Source: an uncultured Clostridia bacterium (lineage in GTDB: Bacteria > Bacillota > Clostridia > Christensenellales > CAG-138). Taken from it: a stretch of DNA of 53,702 nt. Below are positions 25,545 through 34,384 of the stretch, piece by piece. Within the stretch, counting starts at the first letter, position 1; every line of letters begins with the position of its first letter. The DNA lies in contig CAJOKM010000003.1 in assembly GCA_905235205.1 (NCBI GenBank), forward strand, positions 1-53,702, given 5' to 3'. The position numbers and the translations under genes are program-made. A model generated the notes under the pieces. It had not been told where the DNA came from and ran no database searches. It was given only the letters and a program-made list of their open reading frames with translations.

Positions 25545-27044
25545 TTATTCGTTGCTCGGCGCAGGCTCGTCCAGCGGCTTGATCTTTTTCCGATAGAGCC
25601 TTCGGAACAGCAGGGAAGCGACGATCAGCGTAAGGAACTCGGCGATCGGGAACGCCCACCAGATGCCGTCGACGTCCTTGGTGAGCCACGCAAGCAGCGC
25701 GGCGATGGGCAGCAGCACAATGAGCTGGCGCTGAAGCGAAATGATCGCGCCGTACAGACTCGTGTCGGTCGCGCCGAACGCGGTGGAGAACGAGACGCCC
25801 GCCGCGGCGAACACGAAGCCGAGCGAAATGATCCTGAGCGCGCGGTCGGCGACGTCGCGCAGCGCCTGCGTCACGTCAAAGAGGTGCATCAGCGGATCGG
25901 CGAAGAACTGGAACAGCAGCGTGCCGAAGATCATAAACACGCAGCAGAAGATCAGAAGCATTTTGAACGCGCGCAAGAAGCGCTTGCGGTTTCTGGAACC
26001 GAAGTTGTAGCCGAGCACGCTCATCGCCGCGTTGGTCAGTCCGAACACCGGCATAAAGATGATCGACTGCAGCTTGAAATAGGTGCCGAACGCGCCGACG
26101 TACAGGTTCGGGAAATCGCCGGCCGCGTCGATCGTTTTGAGATGATACTCGCCGAGCGTTTTCAGAATGGTGTTCATGCCGAACATCATGATCGTACCGA
26201 CCGCCTGCATCAGAATCGACGGAAGCCCCACGCGGTAGATCTCATAGACGGTTTTCCGGTTCAGTCTGCAGTCCGAAAGGCCGATATGGATCTCGTGCTT
26301 TGCCGTAAAGAGCAGAATGAACGCGAGGATCATCGAGGCGAACTGTCCCGCGACCGTAGCGATCGCGGCGCCCTTGACGCCCATCGCGGGGACGGGGCCG
26401 AGACCCAGCACGAACACGCGGTCTAAGAAGATATTGACGATCGCGCCGCAAAGCTGCATCAGCATGGCGAACACGGTCCTGCCCTGCGCGGTCATGATGC
26501 GTTCGATGCCGCATGCGAGAAACACGCCGACACACAGGCTTAAGCAGATGGTCATATAGTTCGTGCCCATCAGCTGCACGACGGGATCCGCGCTCTGCCA
26601 CTGCATGAACGCCTTTGACAGCGTCAGTCCGGCAACGGTGAACACCGCCGCGGAGAGTACGAGCACGATCAAACCGTTGCCCGCCGCGCGGTTCGCGTCC
26701 TCAAAGCGTTTCGCGCCGAGCCGCCGTGAAATCAGCGAGTTGATGCCGACCGACGTGCCGACCGCAACCGAGATCATCAGCATCTGCAGCGGATACACGA
26801 GCGACAGCGCGGAAAGCGCTTTGTCGCCGATATGTCCGACGATCTCCGCCTGATAGAGATCGCCGAGGATGCGGCTGAGCACTTCGGGCGCAAGGGAATC
26901 CATGCGCGACACGAATACGCTGTCGACAATGTTGTACAGCGCCTGCACGAGCATAGAGACGATGATGGGCCAGCCCATCGAAAGGAGCAGCCGCCCTTCC
27001 GGCGCCGTTCCCATTTTGTTTTGTCGAATTGTTGGTTGTTCCAT
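25545..27044 (-). CDS. MATE family efflux transporter
   Basis: 499 residues with twelve predicted membrane helices in two homologous halves. Recognisable segments are LSMGWPIIVSMLVQALYNIVDSVFV at the start (given here as GWPIIVSMLVQALYNIVDS), ALSALSLVYPLQMLM, VGTSVGINSLISRRLGA and AMSVLGYNFGSRNRKR in the second half. MATE exporters expel cationic drugs or metabolites using Na+ or H+. The -10 box lies nine bases upstream of the ATG and no ribosome site is present, so its mRNA is probably nearly leaderless. It is monocistronic between a shared terminator and the two-component locus. Confidence 0.93.
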   Translation of the reverse strand: MEQPTIRQNKMGTAPEGRLLLSMGWPIIVSMLVQALYNIVDSVFVSRMDSLAPEVLSRILGDLYQAEIVGHIGDKALSALSLVYPLQMLMISVAVGTSVGINSLISRRLGAKRFEDANRAAGNGLIVLVLSAAVFTVAGLTLSKAFMQWQSADPVVQLMGTNYMTICLSLCVGVFLACGIERIMTAQGRTVFAMLMQLCGAIVNIFLDRVFVLGLGPVPAMGVKGAAIATVAGQFASMILAFILLFTAKHEIHIGLSDCRLNRKTVYEIYRVGLPSILMQAVGTIMMFGMNTILKTLGEYHLKTIDAAGDFPNLYVGAFGTYFKLQSIIFMPVFGLTNAAMSVLGYNFGSRNRKRFLRAFKMLLIFCCVFMIFGTLLFQFFADPLMHLFDVTQALRDVADRALRIISLGFVFAAAGVSFSTAFGATDTSLYGAIISLQRQLIVLLPIAALLAWLTKDVDGIWWAFPIAEFLTLIVASLLFRRLYRKKIKPLDEPAPSNE

Positions 27045-27053
27045 AATGAAACT

Positions 27054-27082
27054 ATTATAATGAGCCGTCCCTTAAAAAGCAA
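27054..27082 (-). promoter_or_regulatory. Promoter of the MATE gene, near-leaderless
   Basis: On the minus strand TTGCTT (27082-27077), 17 bp, TATAAT (27059-27054). The ATG at 27044 begins ten bases after the -10 box, so the untranslated leader would be about 2-3 nt. Confidence 0.65.
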
Positions 27083-27115
27083 GCACTTTTTCGCGCAAAG
27101 ACAGCGGTTAGGGAC

Positions 27116-27886
27116 TCAGCGGAACAAAAGATCGTACTGTTCGCCGCTGCGGTAATTCAAGTAAAGCGTAAGACCGTCCGGAAGCTTGAGCGTGCCGGTG
27201 CAGCCGTTTGCGCCGAAGGTGATGCTTGCCTTCTCCGCAAGCGATTCCGCGTACCCGTGCGCGCGCAAAAACGGCAGGAACGCTGCGTTAGCGCCGTCCG
27301 GAGACAGGCAGTCGTAAAGCGCGCAGTTTTCCGAATAGACTTCGCCGGTGCGGCTGTCGAACTGCACGGACAGGCAGTACAGGTTTCCGCCGCCCTCGGA
27401 ATAATACGCCTGCGCGCACCACAGCGCGAGCTTCGCGCCGCTCTGCTCGTTGTAGAAATCGCGCAGGACGGCGGTGTAGCGGCTCTTGCGGAAAACGGTC
27501 CCGACCGATTCGCCGGTCGGCAGCACGCCGTTTTTCGCGTGGACTTCCAGCGTATCGTTCCACAGCGCGGACAGCGTTTCGGTGATCGCCGCGCTGTCCA
27601 GTTCGCCCGGCATGACGGCGCGTTCGTCGCCCTGGCGTTCGCATTGCAGGAACAGTCCCACGCGCGTTTCCAGCGACAGCGGCGCGCCGATGCTGTCGGC
27701 GCTGATGATGCTGACCGCTTCGTACTCGGTCTTATCGTACAGACCGGCTTCGCTGAGCCGGAAGATCCAGCGGTTCAGAAGAACAAGCAAAAACGCGATC
27801 AGCACGGTTCCCGCGATCAGCGTAATGTAAACGATGCGCGTGCGGGTGACGCGGTCGCGGTTTGCGAACAGACGAATCTTCTTCAT
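27116..27886 (-). CDS. Membrane-anchored accessory protein of the two-component locus
   Basis: 256 residues from the ATG at 27886. A basic N-terminus and one transmembrane helix (about 18-40, IVYITLIAGTVLIAFLLVLL) are followed by an outer domain of about 210 residues with no motif I recognise; it contains several cysteines and ends in a beta-rich LKLPDGLTLYLNY segment. It overlaps the 3' end of the histidine kinase gene by four bases, so the two are translationally coupled. Position and topology resemble the YycH/YycI regulators of WalK in Firmicutes, but sequence similarity to those is not evident by eye. A role in tuning the kinase is an inference. Confidence 0.6.
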   Translation of the reverse strand: MKKIRLFANRDRVTRTRIVYITLIAGTVLIAFLLVLLNRWIFRLSEAGLYDKTEYEAVSIISADSIGAPLSLETRVGLFLQCERQGDERAVMPGELDSAAITETLSALWNDTLEVHAKNGVLPTGESVGTVFRKSRYTAVLRDFYNEQSGAKLALWCAQAYYSEGGGNLYCLSVQFDSRTGEVYSENCALYDCLSPDGANAAFLPFLRAHGYAESLAEKASITFGANGCTGTLKLPDGLTLYLNYRSGEQYDLLFR

Positions 27887-29313
27887 TCCGCGTCCCCCTT
27901 TCCGAGACGTGACAGCGGCACGTCGAACCACACGAGCGTGCCCTTGTCAAGTTCGCTCTCAAAATGCAGGCTGCTGCCGTGAAGCGCCGCGATGCGGTTG
28001 CCGATCGCAAGCCCGAGTCCCGCGCCGTGCTGCGCGCGCGCACGGGATTTATCGACCATGAAGAACGCTTCCGTAATGCGCGAAAGCTCTTCTTTGGGGA
28101 TTCCGATGCCTTCGTCCCTGACCGAAATGCGATAGCGGTCGCCTTCGCTCCTGCCGGTCAGCGTCACGACCTTGCCGGGCGAGCTTGCCTTGCGCGCGTT
28201 GTCGATGAGGTTTGTCACAAGCGTTAAAAGCAAGTCCTTTTCGTACAGAATGATCTGCTGCTCAATGTCGTATTCGAGCGTGAGCTGCGCTTTTTCGAGC
28301 ATCGGGGTGACGACCGCAACCACGTGCCCGAGCGCGCGCCGCGCATAGCCGCGCGAGAGCTTGAACTCGTTCTTGTCGAGCACGATCAGGTCCATGAGCT
28401 TTAAGGACATCGCTTCAAGACGCTTGCCTTCGGTGAAGATGAAGTTCGCCGCCATGAAGGCGTCCTCCTCGTCGAGCTCGGTGCTGCGGAGCATGTCCGC
28501 GTAGCCGATGATCGAGGTCATCGGCGTTTTCAACTCGTGTGAGAAGCTCGCAACGAAATCCTTCTGCTGCTTGGCGTTTTGTTCGAGCGCTTCGACCTTC
28601 TGCTCGATCGCGCCGGTCATTTCATTGAACGCGACGGTCAGATCGCCGATCTCGTCGAGCGTGGTGACGCGCGCGCGGCGCGAATAATTGCCGTTGCCGA
28701 TGATCGTCGAAAACCGCTGCAGCCGTCTTAGCGGCTTGGTGGTCAGATAGGAAAGCAGCAGCATTGCCGCGGTCGAGATCGCCACGGTGATGATGTGCAG
28801 AAGCGTGACCGATTCGATCTGCTCGCCGCGCAGCCGCATGAGATCGTCCGCGTCGTAACGGACGGAGAGGAAGTAGTTCTGTCCGCCGATCGATACGCAG
28901 CCCGCGGTGTCCAAAAGCGTGCGTCCGCCGTCGTCTTTGATCAGCCGATACGCAAACCGCCGCACGCGCAATTCCGGAAACGTCAGGGTTTCGGCAAACT
29001 CGTCGGTGCTGGCGGTGAGAAGCTTCGAGTCGGTGCTGTACAGCGCGCAGGGCGATTCGACCCCCTGATTGGAGCCTGCGCGGCGCAGAATCTCCGCGTA
29101 CATTTCGGGCGAAGCGGTGTTGTAATAGAGATAGATGCCGTACAGTTCCGCTTCCATCGCGGAGGCAAGCGCCGAATAGTCCGCGACCGCCGCCTGTACG
29201 CGAAAACGCAACGCCGTGTCAAAGCTCTGCGCGATCAGGATCTGACCTGCCACGCCGAACAACAGCGTTACGATAAGAACGGTGCATATGCAGATTTTGA
29301 GGGCAAATCTCAT
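27883..29313 (-). CDS. Sensor histidine kinase
   Basis: 476 residues. Transmembrane helices at about 5-28 and 170-190 enclose an outer sensor domain of about 140 residues; a HAMP linker (about 190-245), a HisKA dimerisation domain with the phospho-accepting His259 in FSHELKTPMTSI, and a HATPase_c domain follow (N box LVTNLIDNARKAS, G1 box DEGIGIP, G2 box HGAGLGLAIG). It would phosphorylate the response regulator encoded just upstream, whose gene overlaps its start by four bases. The signal is unknown. Confidence 0.94.
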   Translation of the reverse strand: MRFALKICICTVLIVTLLFGVAGQILIAQSFDTALRFRVQAAVADYSALASAMEAELYGIYLYYNTASPEMYAEILRRAGSNQGVESPCALYSTDSKLLTASTDEFAETLTFPELRVRRFAYRLIKDDGGRTLLDTAGCVSIGGQNYFLSVRYDADDLMRLRGEQIESVTLLHIITVAISTAAMLLLSYLTTKPLRRLQRFSTIIGNGNYSRRARVTTLDEIGDLTVAFNEMTGAIEQKVEALEQNAKQQKDFVASFSHELKTPMTSIIGYADMLRSTELDEEDAFMAANFIFTEGKRLEAMSLKLMDLIVLDKNEFKLSRGYARRALGHVVAVVTPMLEKAQLTLEYDIEQQIILYEKDLLLTLVTNLIDNARKASSPGKVVTLTGRSEGDRYRISVRDEGIGIPKEELSRITEAFFMVDKSRARAQHGAGLGLAIGNRIAALHGSSLHFESELDKGTLVWFDVPLSRLGKGDAE

Positions 29314-29972
29314 GTGGTTGGGATGTCGAGGCGATACCCGATCTTATGGACGGTCTTGATGCGGTCCTGCCAGCCGAGCTTGCGGCGGAGCCGCTGTACA
29401 TGACTGTCCAGCGTGCGCGTTTCGCCGATGTAATCGGTTTCCCATACGCGCTCAAACAGCGCTTCGCGGAACAGCGCGGTGTTGGGGTTCTGCGCAAACA
29501 GCACCAGAAGGTCGAACTCTTTGCGGGTCAGTTCCACGCGCTCGCCGTTTTGAATGACTTCGCGCGCGTCGAGATCGATGAGAACGTCGTACACCTGCAA
29601 GAGCCCCTGGCTCTTGTTGTAGCGGCGCAGCACCACTTCGATGCGAGCAATCAGCTCCACGATCTCAAACGGTTTTACGATGTAGTCCTCCGCGCCGAGC
29701 TTCAGACCTTTGACGCGGTCGTTTACGTCGCTCTTCGCGGTGAGGAAGATCACGGGGATGCCCATCGGGCGGATATAGGCGAGCAGATCGTAGCCGTCGA
29801 ACTTCGGCAGCATGATGTCCAAAAGCACCAGATCGAACGTGTTCTTTTCGAGAAGATCCGCCGCCTGCTGACCGTCGTACGCGCAGGTGCATACATACCC
29901 CTGCCGCGTCAGATTCATACGGATCAGATTTGCGATCGGCTGCTCGTCGTCAACGATCAGTATTTTAATCAT
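29310..29972 (-). CDS. OmpR/PhoB family response regulator
   Basis: 220 residues. Receiver domain (1-118) with acidic pair DDE at residues 8-10, phospho-acceptor Asp52 in LLDIMLP, Thr/Lys in LTAK and VKPFE; C-terminal winged helix (about 125-216) with LTRKEFDLLVLFAQNP and TLDSHVQRLRRKLG. Ribosome site GGAGGAAGG precedes the ATG. First gene of a three-gene minus-strand operon (regulator, kinase, membrane protein). Target promoters are not evident. Confidence 0.95.
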   Translation of the reverse strand: MIKILIVDDEQPIANLIRMNLTRQGYVCTCAYDGQQAADLLEKNTFDLVLLDIMLPKFDGYDLLAYIRPMGIPVIFLTAKSDVNDRVKGLKLGAEDYIVKPFEIVELIARIEVVLRRYNKSQGLLQVYDVLIDLDAREVIQNGERVELTRKEFDLLVLFAQNPNTALFREALFERVWETDYIGETRTLDSHVQRLRRKLGWQDRIKTVHKIGYRLDIPTT

Positions 29973-30047
29973 AATACCCTTCCTCCGGTTCCTTTATTTG
30001 GAAGAAATGATAGCATACGGATGCGGACGAAATGTAACAGGATTGTT

Positions 30048-31181
30048 TCAATCCGCGGTTTTTTTCGGCTTTTTCCGGAACATGCGCTTCGGGCGTTGAT
30101 ACGGCGGCGGATCGGTCGGTTCGCGCCGCACCGGGAACAGATGCGTCACGCCGGAGACCTCCAGCTGCACCAGGACCGCGCAGGTGATCGGCAGCGTAAA
30201 GAGCCCCAGCCCGCCGAACAGCTTGAGTCCCACATACATCGCCAGCAGCGTGATCAGCGGATGCAGTCCCACGCGCTCGCCGACGATCTTCGGCTCGATA
30301 AACTGCCGCGCGATCACGACCACGAGGTAGACGATGAACAGAATGACGCCCTGCTGATAATTGCCGCGCAGCAGCGTGATGATCGACCACGGCAGCATGA
30401 TCATGCTGGAACCGAGGATCGGCAGAATATCGAAGACCGCGATGCCGAGCGCGATCAGGGCAAAGTGCTTGACGCCGGCGCAGAGCAGACCTACGGTGAG
30501 CTCCGCAAACGTAATGAGAAAGATCAGCGAGTAGGCGCGCAGATACTGTCCGATGGTCTGCCTGAGCGACCGGAACGCCGCGGACGATTTTTCATAGAGC
30601 GATTCGGACATGCGCGAGGTCACCGCGCGGCGGATGTTGTCATAATCGAGCGCGAAGAAGTAGGTCGCGCCGACCGAGAGAATAACCTTGACCACAAAGC
30701 CCGGCACGTTTTTCACAAGATCGGTCACGACAGCCGTGGACAGCGCGACGACCTTCGGCTGCAGCGTGGCGATCAGCGAGTCCTTGATGGAGTACAGCCA
30801 CGTCATCAGCGTCGAGTCGTTGCCGTGCATCAGGTTGTCGATCTTATCGAGCAGCGCGTTGACGTCGGGCACGAAGCGCGTATTGAACCAGTCGACCGCG
30901 TTGGATGCGGATTGATAAAGCCAGCGTCCCGCAAGCAGCAGCAGACCCGCGACGATCAGATAGACCACCGTCACCAGGACCGCCGCCGTGAGTTTCTTAT
31001 GGAAGCGCAGTTTGCGATGCAGGAACCCGACTGCCGGCAGCACGATCGCGGAGATCAGCAGCGAGAACAGAAACGGCAGCAGCAGCGGGATCAGATATTT
31101 GTACAGCACAAAGAGGACCGCGGCAAGCAGCACGGCGATCAGCAGAATGCGCAGATAGTATTGTACCTTTTCGTTTTTCAT
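30048..31181 (-). CDS. AI-2E family transporter
   Basis: 377 residues from the ATG at 31181, chosen because the promoter at 31189-31217 would start transcription there. Eight membrane helices in the PF01594 pattern, with IPLLLPFLFSLLISAIVLP near the start and the conserved LPILGSSMIMLPWSI and RQFIEPKIVGERVGLHP segments near the end. Family members include the TqsA/YdiK/YtvI types and Na+/H+ antiporters; whether this one moves autoinducer-2 is not known. The C-terminal tail is basic (KKPKKT). No Shine-Dalgarno site is present, in line with a leaderless mRNA. Confidence 0.9.
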   Translation of the reverse strand: MKNEKVQYYLRILLIAVLLAAVLFVLYKYLIPLLLPFLFSLLISAIVLPAVGFLHRKLRFHKKLTAAVLVTVVYLIVAGLLLLAGRWLYQSASNAVDWFNTRFVPDVNALLDKIDNLMHGNDSTLMTWLYSIKDSLIATLQPKVVALSTAVVTDLVKNVPGFVVKVILSVGATYFFALDYDNIRRAVTSRMSESLYEKSSAAFRSLRQTIGQYLRAYSLIFLITFAELTVGLLCAGVKHFALIALGIAVFDILPILGSSMIMLPWSIITLLRGNYQQGVILFIVYLVVVIARQFIEPKIVGERVGLHPLITLLAMYVGLKLFGGLGLFTLPITCAVLVQLEVSGVTHLFPVRREPTDPPPYQRPKRMFRKKPKKTAD

Positions 31182-31188
31182 TGAACCC

Positions 31189-31217
31189 AGTATATCACAG
31201 CCGTGCGATCCCGTCAA
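31189..31217 (-). promoter_or_regulatory. Leaderless promoter of the AI-2E family gene
   Basis: On the minus strand TTGACG (31217-31212), 17 bp, TATACT (31194-31189); the ATG at 31181 follows after seven bases, which puts the transcription start at the start codon. Confidence 0.85.
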
Positions 31218-31242
31218 AACATTCTTCTCGACAAAGTTTGGG

Positions 31243-31270
31243 TTGCAGGATCGCAAAAACCGCGTATAAT
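31243..31270 (+). promoter_or_regulatory. Leaderless promoter of the GH13 gene
   Basis: TATAAT (31265-31270) ends eight bases before the ATG at 31279; a partial -35, TTGCAG (31243-31248), lies 16 bp upstream. No ribosome site is seen. The divergent AI-2E promoter is in the same 97-nt gap. Confidence 0.65.
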
Positions 31271-31278
31271 ATGAAACT

Positions 31279-33174
31279 ATGAACTGGTATTATCATTCCC
31301 GGGATCCGCGATACAAATCCCCGTTCGGCGCAGTGAAATGCGGCGAAGCGGTACAGATCCGGCTCGACGGCGAAGCGGATGCACTGCCGCTGCTTGTGCT
31401 GTTTGAGCCCGACGGCGAACGCCGCGTTCCCATGACGTGGGACGGCGAAAGCTGGCGCGCGTCGTTTTTTGCGCCGGATACGCCGTGCCGCATGGGCTAC
31501 TGTTTTGCGATCGGCGGACGGTACTTCGGCGCGGACAGCGGCGAAGCGCGCTTTTCCGACGCGCCCGCGCCGTTCGGACTGACCGTTTACGACGGCGCGT
31601 TTGAAACGCCGGACTGGTTCCGCCGCGGCGTGTGCTACCAGATTTTTCCGGACCGCTTTTTCTGCTCGGACCGCGAACGGTTTTTGCGCGCGGCGGACGC
31701 ATACCGCACGGCGGGCCGGGAGCTCTATGTGCATGAGAACTGGGACGAGGAGCCGCTGTATCTGCCGCACGGCGGCGCGGCGCACTACGCGCCGGACGAT
31801 TATTTCGGCGGCGATCTGAACGGTATTACGGAAAAGCTTTCGTACCTTCAGTCGCTCGGGATCACCTGCCTGTACGTAAACCCAATCTTTGCGGCGCACT
31901 CGAATCACCGCTACAACACGGCGGACTATCATTCGATCGACCCGCTGCTCGGCACAAACGAGGACTTCGCGGCGCTCTGCGCGGCGGCGAAAGCGCACGG
32001 CATCCGCGTCATTTTAGACGGCGTGTTTTCGCATACCGGCGACGACAGCATCTACTTCGACCGCTACGGGCGCTACGGCAGCGGCGCCTGCCAAAGCAAG
32101 GCGTCCCCGTACTATCCGTGGTACCGGTTTTACGACTATCCGAACCGGTATGAGTGCTGGTGGAATTTCGAAACGCTTCCGAACGTGGAGGAGACCGAGC
32201 CGAGCTACAGCGCGTTCATACAGGGCGAGGGCGGCGTGCTGAAATCGTGGCTTTCCATGGGCGCGTCCGGCTGGCGGCTCGACGTTGCGGACGAGCTGCC
32301 AGATTCGTTCATCCGCGGCGTGCGCAGTTCGATCAAAAAGACCGATCCCGACGCGCTTCTGATCGGCGAGGTCTGGGACGACTGCGCGACCAAGTCCGGC
32401 CCCGAGGGCCGGCGCGGCTATGTGAACGGCGACGAGCTGGACGGCGCGATGAACTATCCGCTGCGCGAGGCGCTGATCGACTTTTTGAACGGACGGACCG
32501 ACGCGTACGCCTGCGCGGACGCGTTGAACCGCCTGCTTGAGAACTACCCGAAGCCGTTTTACGACGCGTGCTTAAACCTTCTGGGTTCGCACGACACGGA
32601 GCGCATCCGTACCGCGCTGACCGGCATTCCCGATGCGCGCACGCTTACGCGGGACGAGCAGCTGAAACACCGCCCCGATGCGGCGACGCTCGAACGCGCG
32701 AAACGGAGGGTTCTGTGCGGCACGGCGCTTCTGACGGCGCTGCCCGGCGTTCCGTGCATCTATTACGGCGACGAGGTCGGCATGACGGGCATGTGCGATC
32801 CGTTAAACCGCGGCACGTTCCCGTGGGGAAGGGTAGATGCGGCGTTTTTAGAACAGATGCGCGCATGCATTGCAATGCGCAGGGAAAGCGAAGCGCTCCA
32901 AACGGGCGGCGTGCGTATCGCTGCAGTCGGCTGCCGAACGCTTGCCGTGATCCGCGATTCGCAAACCGAAACGCGGATCCTGCTGGTCAATTCGGATGAC
33001 AAACCCGTACGCGCCGTGCTCTATCCCGCGCTGTTTTGCGAGGGACCGGACGCCACAAAACCGCTTGCGTTTGCGGGCGCGTACCGCGCAGAGGACGGGA
33101 TGCGGATCGAAGCGCATGCGTCGCTGTCGGTCACGGTACCCGGTACGGGATTCAAACTGCTCAAAAAAGCGTAA
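31279..33174 (+). CDS. GH13 alpha-glucan hydrolase, cytoplasmic (cyclomaltodextrinase/neopullulanase-like)
   Basis: 631 residues without a signal peptide. An N-terminal beta domain of about 115 residues, then the GH13 barrel: GVCYQIFPDRF, conserved region I in RVILDGVFSHTG, nucleophile Asp335 in GWRLDVADE, acid/base Glu364 in LIGEVWDD and Asp439 in LGSHDTER. The motif order and the N-terminal domain match the subfamily 20-type cyclomaltodextrinase, maltogenic amylase or neopullulanase. It would degrade short alpha-glucans in the cytoplasm, downstream of the surface pullulanase. The mRNA appears leaderless. Confidence 0.92.
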   Translation: MNWYYHSRDPRYKSPFGAVKCGEAVQIRLDGEADALPLLVLFEPDGERRVPMTWDGESWRASFFAPDTPCRMGYCFAIGGRYFGADSGEARFSDAPAPFGLTVYDGAFETPDWFRRGVCYQIFPDRFFCSDRERFLRAADAYRTAGRELYVHENWDEEPLYLPHGGAAHYAPDDYFGGDLNGITEKLSYLQSLGITCLYVNPIFAAHSNHRYNTADYHSIDPLLGTNEDFAALCAAAKAHGIRVILDGVFSHTGDDSIYFDRYGRYGSGACQSKASPYYPWYRFYDYPNRYECWWNFETLPNVEETEPSYSAFIQGEGGVLKSWLSMGASGWRLDVADELPDSFIRGVRSSIKKTDPDALLIGEVWDDCATKSGPEGRRGYVNGDELDGAMNYPLREALIDFLNGRTDAYACADALNRLLENYPKPFYDACLNLLGSHDTERIRTALTGIPDARTLTRDEQLKHRPDAATLERAKRRVLCGTALLTALPGVPCIYYGDEVGMTGMCDPLNRGTFPWGRVDAAFLEQMRACIAMRRESEALQTGGVRIAAVGCRTLAVIRDSQTETRILLVNSDDKPVRAVLYPALFCEGPDATKPLAFAGAYRAEDGMRIEAHASLSVTVPGTGFKLLKKA

Positions 33175-33202
33175 GCGTCACCAAAATATCACAAATCGCT
33201 TG

Positions 33203-33231
33203 TTGAAATGCGCGGGCTTGTGCGGTATACT
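33203..33231 (+). promoter_or_regulatory. Promoter of the DUF1858 gene
   Basis: TTGAAA (33203-33208), 17 bp, TATACT (33226-33231); a normal leader with AAAGGAG precedes the ATG at 33265. Confidence 0.8.
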
Positions 33232-33264
33232 AAGTTCACGAATTGAAACAAAGGAGCAAAGACC

Positions 33265-33471
33265 ATGATCACAAAGGATATGAACATTCGCAAAATCATC
33301 GAAGTGGACGAGGACCTCGCGGGCGTGCTGATCGCCAGCGGCATGCATTGCCTCGGCTGCGCGATGTCGCACTTTGAGAACCTCGAAGAGGCGTGCGCCG
33401 TCCACGGTATCGACGCGGACGAGCTGTGCAACCGCTTAAACGAGTTCCTTGAGAACAAGAACAACAAGTAA
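33265..33471 (+). CDS. DUF1858 domain protein, CxxC type
   Basis: 68 residues, the full length of the DUF1858 family (often called hybrid-cluster-associated or disulfide oxidoreductase-like). The fold is short helices around the conserved motif GMHCLGCAMS, with the two cysteines in a CLGC pair; DMNIRKIIEVDEDLAGVLIASG is the typical opening. The molecular role is unproven; a redox or Fe-S related task is commonly assumed from the cysteines. It has its own promoter and terminator. Confidence 0.9.
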   Translation: MITKDMNIRKIIEVDEDLAGVLIASGMHCLGCAMSHFENLEEACAVHGIDADELCNRLNEFLENKNNK

Positions 33472-33485
33472 TTGCAACAGGAACC

Positions 33486-33513
33486 GCCCTGCCGAACCCG
33501 GCGGGGCATTTTT
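33486..33513 (+). terminator. Terminator behind the DUF1858 gene
   Basis: Stem GCCCTGCCG/CGGCGGGGC (one G-U pair, loop AACC) followed by ATTTTT. The next gene starts only six bases after the T run. Confidence 0.85.
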
Positions 33514-33518
33514 GAACC

Positions 33519-34334
33519 ATGACAAACCGTATTCGACTGGAATCGATCGACGAAAGCGCGCTTGACGTCTACGCGCGGCTGACCGAGGCGCAGCTTCGGA
33601 ATCGCCTGGAACCCGAAAAGGGCGTGTTTATCGCGGAAAGTCCCAAGGTCATCCGGCTTGCGCTCGACGCGGGGTATGAGCCGGTGTCCTTTCTTATGGA
33701 GCAAAAGCACATCGAAGGCGACGCAAAGGAACTGCTTGTGCGTTGTCCCGACGTGCCGGTCTATACCGGCGAACGCGAGCTGCTTGCATCGCTGACCGGC
33801 TATGCGCTCACGCGCGGCGTGCTGTGCGCGATGCGAAGAAAACCGATGGCAGCGCCGGAAGCGATCCTAAACGGCGCGCGTCTTATTGCCGTGCTCGAAG
33901 GCATTACCGACGCAACCAACCTCGGCGCGATCGTAAGAAGCGCCGCCGCTTTAAACGTTGACGCGATCCTGCTTTCGCCCGACTGCTGCGATCCGCTGAA
34001 CCGCCGCGCCGTGCGGGTGAGCATGGGCACGGTCTTTCAGGTGCCGTGGACGGTGCTGCCCGATCCGATCGACGCAAGCGTGAAGCGCCTGCGCACGCTC
34101 GGCTTTTCGACCGCTGCGATGGCGCTGTCGGACGAGTCCGTTTCGCTTGCCGATCCCGCGCTGAAAGCATGCGAAAAGCTTGCCGTGGTGCTCGGCACCG
34201 AGGGCGACGGGCTAAGGCCCGCATCGATCGCCGCCTGCGATTACACGGTGCGCATTCCGATGGGACACGGCGTGGACTCCTTGAACGTCGCCGCTGCCGC
34301 CGCCGTCGCGTTCTGGGAACTGCGTCGATCATAA
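33519..34334 (+). CDS. TrmH/SpoU family RNA 2'-O-methyltransferase
   Basis: 271 residues. An N-terminal L30e-like substrate-binding domain (about 15-105) and a C-terminal SPOUT knot domain with motif 1 NLGAIVRSAAAL, motif 2 VLGTEGDGL and motif 3 IPMGHGVDSLNVAAAAAV. It uses S-adenosylmethionine to methylate a ribose in rRNA or tRNA; the exact nucleotide cannot be told from sequence. The gene begins six bases after a terminator and has no visible ribosome site, so either read-through feeds it or an unrecognised promoter is buried in the terminator. Confidence 0.9.
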   Translation: MTNRIRLESIDESALDVYARLTEAQLRNRLEPEKGVFIAESPKVIRLALDAGYEPVSFLMEQKHIEGDAKELLVRCPDVPVYTGERELLASLTGYALTRGVLCAMRRKPMAAPEAILNGARLIAVLEGITDATNLGAIVRSAAALNVDAILLSPDCCDPLNRRAVRVSMGTVFQVPWTVLPDPIDASVKRLRTLGFSTAAMALSDESVSLADPALKACEKLAVVLGTEGDGLRPASIAACDYTVRIPMGHGVDSLNVAAAAAVAFWELRRS

Positions 34335-34344
34335 CGACGATGTC

Positions 34345-34368
34345 AAAAGACCCACGCGGGTCTTTTTT
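34345..34368. terminator. Bidirectional terminator, methylase and MFS genes
   Basis: Stem AAAAGACCC/GGGTCTTTT (9 bp, loop ACGC) with Ts on both strands; it lies between two convergent genes. Confidence 0.88.
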
Positions 34369-34384
34369 CATTTCGGAAGAGGCC

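Noticed and set aside
27022-27028. TGTCGAA (0A-box core) inside the first codons of the MATE gene
   Set aside because: Several such 7-mers are expected by chance in this length on both strands, and it lies in coding sequence.
29346-31184. Plus-strand frame of about 610 codons over the response regulator and AI-2E genes
   Set aside because: Gln/His/Arg/Asp-rich shadow; it crosses two clear minus-strand genes and their intergenic gap.
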